Assembly: GCA_020723345.1 (NCBI GenBank)
Contig: DYJA01000035.1
Location: 1 to 58,160 of the forward strand
Direction: 5' to 3'
Source: Candidatus Aquidulcis sp.
Lineage (GTDB): Bacteria; Chloroflexota; Anaerolineae; UBA4142
Length of the DNA stretch: 58,160 bases
In this document: positions 55,196-58,160 of the stretch, piece by piece
Layout: every line of letters starts with the position of its first letter
Numbering within the stretch: the stretch's first letter is position 1
The notes under the pieces: model-generated
Database searches by the model: none
What the model saw: the letters and a program-made list of their open reading frames with translations, nothing else
What the model was told of the DNA's origin: nothing
Program-made: the position numbers and the translations under genes

Positions 55196-56386
55196 ATGAT
55201 CGGCAGTAAATGGAAATCAGAAATTCGCGAGTTCAAGGACGACAAGACCGGACGCACGATCAGGCAATTGACTTCGACCGGCAACAACGTGCATTTATAT
55301 TTCACCGAGAACTCGTTCGACGCGAACAAGAACGAAATCATTTTTCGCTCCGACCGCGCGTCGGGCGAGAATCGCGCGCCGCACGAAAACCCCTTTTTCA
55401 ATTTGTTTCGGATGAACCTGGATACCGGCGAAAGCGTGCAATTGACCGATGAGCCAGTGCGGACGACCGGCGACGATACCGGCACGATTCACAGCATCAC
55501 CAAGACGCCCGATAGCGAAATCGTCGTGTATCGTACCGGCAATTGCATCAAGAAACTCGATACCAAGACCGGCGCGATCAGCGTCGTCTACGCAGAGACC
55601 GGCAACTATACGCTCGGCTCGCCTTCGATTGCGCCGAACCGGCGTTACATCGCGTTTTCGCGCAACGAAGACGTTCACGTCGCCGACGGTCCGAACTACA
55701 CCGGCTTTAAGGAACGTTTCTACTTGATCAAAGACGGGCGCATCACGCTCGCGTATCTCGACGGCTCGGGCTGGTTCGACGTGTTCAAGGACACGCATCA
55801 GGTTGGACATTTTCAATTTTGCCCGGTCGACAGTACGATCGGTTCGTACTGCCACGAGGGACCTTGGAACTTGGTCACGCAGCGCATGTGGTTGCTCGAT
55901 TTCGTTGCGCGCGAAGCGCATCCTTGTTTTCGCCAAGACGAACAGGATTCGGTCGGGCATGAATTCTGGACGCGCGACGGCTATCTCTTTTTCGACAATC
56001 GCGGTCCGGGTCACGACGGCACGATCACTTCGGATCGCACGCAGGCGGTCGCGACGAATGTTCAAGTCAATCAGAACGCGATGATTCCATTCGTTGGGCT
56101 GGCGGATCGAAAGGGCAACGTCGTCAAGAAAATCGATATGCCATTTTACTGTAATCACTATCACGCGAACCCGGACAACACGCTCCTTGTCGGCGACGAT
56201 GTGGACGATCTGGTGTTGATCGACATCGCGGGTAAAGAAGCGCGACTGCGCGTGTTGTGCCAGCACAAAACATCGTGGCACACGCAGAGCGCACACGTTC
56301 ATCCGACTTGGAGTTGGGACGGCGAACAAATTCTGTACGCATCAGATCGCGGCGGCAAAGTGAATTTGTATCTTGTCGAGCCATGA
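55196..56386 (+). CDS. Oligogalacturonate lyase-type beta-propeller (PL22)
   Basis: A 396-residue protein with repeated WD-like blades (IAPNRRYIAFSRNEDVHVAD, HPTWSWDGEQILYASDRGGK). It fits oligogalacturonate lyases, which split di- and tri-galacturonate into 5-keto-4-deoxyuronate in the cytoplasm with a metal held by His residues. Candidate ligands are in THQVGHFQFCP, VGHEFWTRDG and FYCNHYHANP. The start at 55196 follows AAGGAGA. It lies next to GH67 and an esterase-like hydrolase, giving a pectin/glucuronoxylan context. An altered substrate is possible. Confidence 0.85.
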   Translation: MIGSKWKSEIREFKDDKTGRTIRQLTSTGNNVHLYFTENSFDANKNEIIFRSDRASGENRAPHENPFFNLFRMNLDTGESVQLTDEPVRTTGDDTGTIHSITKTPDSEIVVYRTGNCIKKLDTKTGAISVVYAETGNYTLGSPSIAPNRRYIAFSRNEDVHVADGPNYTGFKERFYLIKDGRITLAYLDGSGWFDVFKDTHQVGHFQFCPVDSTIGSYCHEGPWNLVTQRMWLLDFVAREAHPCFRQDEQDSVGHEFWTRDGYLFFDNRGPGHDGTITSDRTQAVATNVQVNQNAMIPFVGLADRKGNVVKKIDMPFYCNHYHANPDNTLLVGDDVDDLVLIDIAGKEARLRVLCQHKTSWHTQSAHVHPTWSWDGEQILYASDRGGKVNLYLVEP

Positions 56387-56415
56387 CGCGGAACGTTGAA
56401 CCTGGAAGCGAATCA

Positions 56416-57555
56416 ATGACACAACACTATCAACACCTCGGCATCTTTAGCGATTGGGTTCAAGCGGCGCGCGAACAACAACCGCTTTATCCAAGCGCGC
56501 GTCCTGGTCGGGCAACGCAAGAACGTGTGCGTGAGATCCTGGGATTCTGTAATAAGCCCGAAACACCCCGGGATGTTCGAGTCGAAAAACAATGGGAGTG
56601 CGATGGAGTGCTCGGCGAACAAGTATCGTGGTTTGTGGGCTTTGGTCCGCGCACCCAGGCGTACGTGCTCAAGCCCGCCGGTGTGAGCGGACGCTTGCCC
56701 GGTCTCATCGCGTTACACGATCACGGCGCGTTCAAGTTCTATGGCAAGGAAAAGATCGCGGATGGACCCGACGATCCCCCGGTGATGATCGTCGAGTTTC
56801 GAAAGAAATCGTATGGAGGACGCGCGTTTGCCAATGCGCTCGCGCGATCCGGATTTGTCGTCGTCATCCCGGATGTTTTCTTGTGGGGCAGTCGCAGGTT
56901 TCCGCTTGAGACGATGCCAGAACCAATCCGGGATGTCACTGCCGCGGAACTCAAGGCGACGCCTCCCGATGCGAGCATTCCGTTCGAGATCGCGCAATAC
57001 AATACGGCGGCTTATCACCACGAACATTGGGTTTCCAAATACTGCAATCTGTTGGGCACCAATCTCGCGGGCGTCGTGTGCTACGAAGATCGCATCGCGA
57101 CGAATTATCTATTGTCGCGTGAGGATGTGATTCCGCATCGAATTGGGTGTATTGGTTTGTCGGGCGGCGGAAATCGCGCGGCATTGCTTACGGCGACGCA
57201 CGATCGAATCGCGGCAACCGTGATTGTCGGTTTGATGTGTACGTACGAAGAGTTACTCGATCGCAACATGTCGCACACATGGATGTTTTTTCCGTTCGGC
57301 TGGGCGCGCTATAGCGATTGGCCCGACCTCGCCGCCTGTCGCGCGCCCTCGCCGCTGCTCGTGCAGTACGCGCTTGACGATGAGTTGTTCACTGTCCAGG
57401 GGATGCGCGACGCGGACGCGAAACTCGCCGCGCATTATGCCAGCGTCGGCAAGCCCGATGCGTACGTCGGACAGTTTTATCCGGGTCCGCACCGGTTCGA
57501 TTTGGAAATGCAAGCCGCCGCGTTTGCGTGGCTGGAACAAGTCCTTGCGACATAG
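56416..57555 (+). CDS. Alpha/beta hydrolase, acetyl xylan esterase/dienelactone hydrolase-like
   Basis: The 379-residue protein has the alpha/beta hydrolase fold. The nucleophile elbow reads CIGLSGGGNRAALL with S249. The acid is likely in VQYALDDELFT and the catalytic His in YPGPHRFD near the C-terminus. The early strand LIALHDHGAFKFYGKEKI forms the oxyanion region. Such proteins remove acetyl or other ester groups from plant polysaccharide fragments. The start at 56416 follows GGAAG; the frame is open further upstream but overlaps the lyase gene. No signal peptide is seen. Confidence 0.82.
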   Translation: MTQHYQHLGIFSDWVQAAREQQPLYPSARPGRATQERVREILGFCNKPETPRDVRVEKQWECDGVLGEQVSWFVGFGPRTQAYVLKPAGVSGRLPGLIALHDHGAFKFYGKEKIADGPDDPPVMIVEFRKKSYGGRAFANALARSGFVVVIPDVFLWGSRRFPLETMPEPIRDVTAAELKATPPDASIPFEIAQYNTAAYHHEHWVSKYCNLLGTNLAGVVCYEDRIATNYLLSREDVIPHRIGCIGLSGGGNRAALLTATHDRIAATVIVGLMCTYEELLDRNMSHTWMFFPFGWARYSDWPDLAACRAPSPLLVQYALDDELFTVQGMRDADAKLAAHYASVGKPDAYVGQFYPGPHRFDLEMQAAAFAWLEQVLAT

Positions 57556-57567
57556 AAAGAGGCGAAA

Positions 57568-58160
57568 ATGGAATACACGAATTTAGGTCGCACCGGTTTG
57601 CGCGTGAGCCGATTCTGTCTCGGCACGATGGCGTTCGGGCGCGAGGCGGATGAGCCGACGAGCGTTCGCATCATGGATCGCGCGCTGGAACTGGGTATCA
57701 ACTTTTTCGATACCGCGAACGTGTACGGCAATCCGCGCGGCGTCACCGAAGAAATCGCCGGGCGATGGCTCGCGCAAGGCGGCGGGCGCCGCGAGAAAAT
57801 CGTGCTGGCGACGAAAGTGTACGGCGCGGTCGGCGATGGACAAAATGATCGCGGGCTTTCGGCGTACCACATTCGGCGCGCGTGCGAATCTTCGCTGCGA
57901 AAATTGCAAACCGATCACATTGACCTCTACCAAATGCACCACGTCGACCGCGCGACGCCGTGGGACGAAATTTGGCAAGCGATGGAACAACTCGTACGCG
58001 AAGGCAAAGTGTCGTACGTCGGCAGCAGCAATTTTGCCGCGTGGCACATCGCGCAAGCGCAGAGCGCGGCAGCGGCGCGCAATTTCCTCGGACTCGTCTC
58101 GGAGCAGAGTCGCTACAATCTTGCCGCGCGCACAATCGAACTCGAAGTGATTCCGGCGTG
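57568..58160 (+). CDS. Aldo/keto reductase, N-terminal part (runs off the window)
   Basis: The first ~197 residues are present; the gene continues past base 58160. It opens MEYTNLGRTGLRVSRFCLGT and has D48 and Y53 (FFDTANVYG), the Lys in LATKVYG and the His in DLYQMHHVD, a complete tetrad. It is a paralogue of the reductase at 14904. It follows the alpha/beta hydrolase by 12 bases behind AAAGAGG. It might reduce an aldehyde or keto sugar from uronate breakdown. Confidence 0.92.
   Translation, partial: MEYTNLGRTGLRVSRFCLGTMAFGREADEPTSVRIMDRALELGINFFDTANVYGNPRGVTEEIAGRWLAQGGGRREKIVLATKVYGAVGDGQNDRGLSAYHIRRACESSLRKLQTDHIDLYQMHHVDRATPWDEIWQAMEQLVREGKVSYVGSSNFAAWHIAQAQSAAAARNFLGLVSEQSRYNLAARTIELEVIPA

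Overview
The window is high-GC bacterial DNA, roughly 60% G+C by eye, densely coded on both strands, with no gene-free stretch over 300 bases. Several traits point to a member of the Chloroflexota, probably Anaerolineae or a relative. These are lipoproteins with long Thr/Pro stalks, a eukaryote-type single-chain glycyl-tRNA synthetase, several sugar ABC operons without their own ATPase, a DUF3090/SCO1664 gene set, and many short mirrored repeats between and inside genes. This assignment is inference; no rRNA gene is present.

Left part (1-13,100, minus strand): two carbohydrate operons. The first runs GntR/UTRA regulator, ChbG/YdjC deacetylase, sugar-binding lipoprotein, two permeases, NagB-like deaminase and GH4 glycosidase. 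Its parts match the E. coli chitobiose (chb) operon with an ABC importer in place of the PTS. It has a consensus promoter with a perfect inverted-repeat operator just downstream. The second runs binding protein, two permeases and a GH31 alpha-glucosidase. It is divergent from a LacI-type regulator, and the gap between them holds two back-to-back promoters with consensus or near-consensus boxes and related inverted repeats.

Middle part (13,100-39,800, mostly plus strand): Nudix hydrolase, aldo/keto reductase, a histidine phosphatase fused to DUF3090 followed by an SCO1664-family kinase-like protein, tRNA-Glu, and an SPFH protein. Next is a 1,874-residue protein that appears to join a degenerate aminotransferase domain, an intact-looking aminotransferase and a divergent PEP-carboxylase-like domain, followed by a ParB-fold protein resembling free-serine kinases (SerK/SbnI). 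Then come a histidine kinase between two stalked lipoproteins, a decayed subtilisin gene, a SIMPL protein, tRNA-Gln, two paralogous membrane glycosyltransferases, glmU, a CorC/CBS protein, cytidine deaminase, a MazG-like protein and recO.

Right part (39,800-58,160): a two-gene ATPase module (TPR-AAA plus AAA) whose base and codon use differ from its neighbours lies between recO and glyQS. It is followed by an MNT nucleotidyltransferase with a truncated HEPN partner, pyruvate phosphate dikinase, and an unidentified gene of atypical composition. The end is a plant-polysaccharide group: methyltransferase, DJ-1/PfpI protein, GH67 alpha-glucuronidase, GNAT, PL22 oligogalacturonate lyase, alpha/beta hydrolase and an aldo/keto reductase that runs off the end.

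The most notable points are the aminotransferase/PEP-carboxylase-like fusion with its serine-kinase-like neighbour, the foreign-looking ATPase pair, and the mirrored repeats, some of which lie in frame inside proteins, including the same site in two paralogues.
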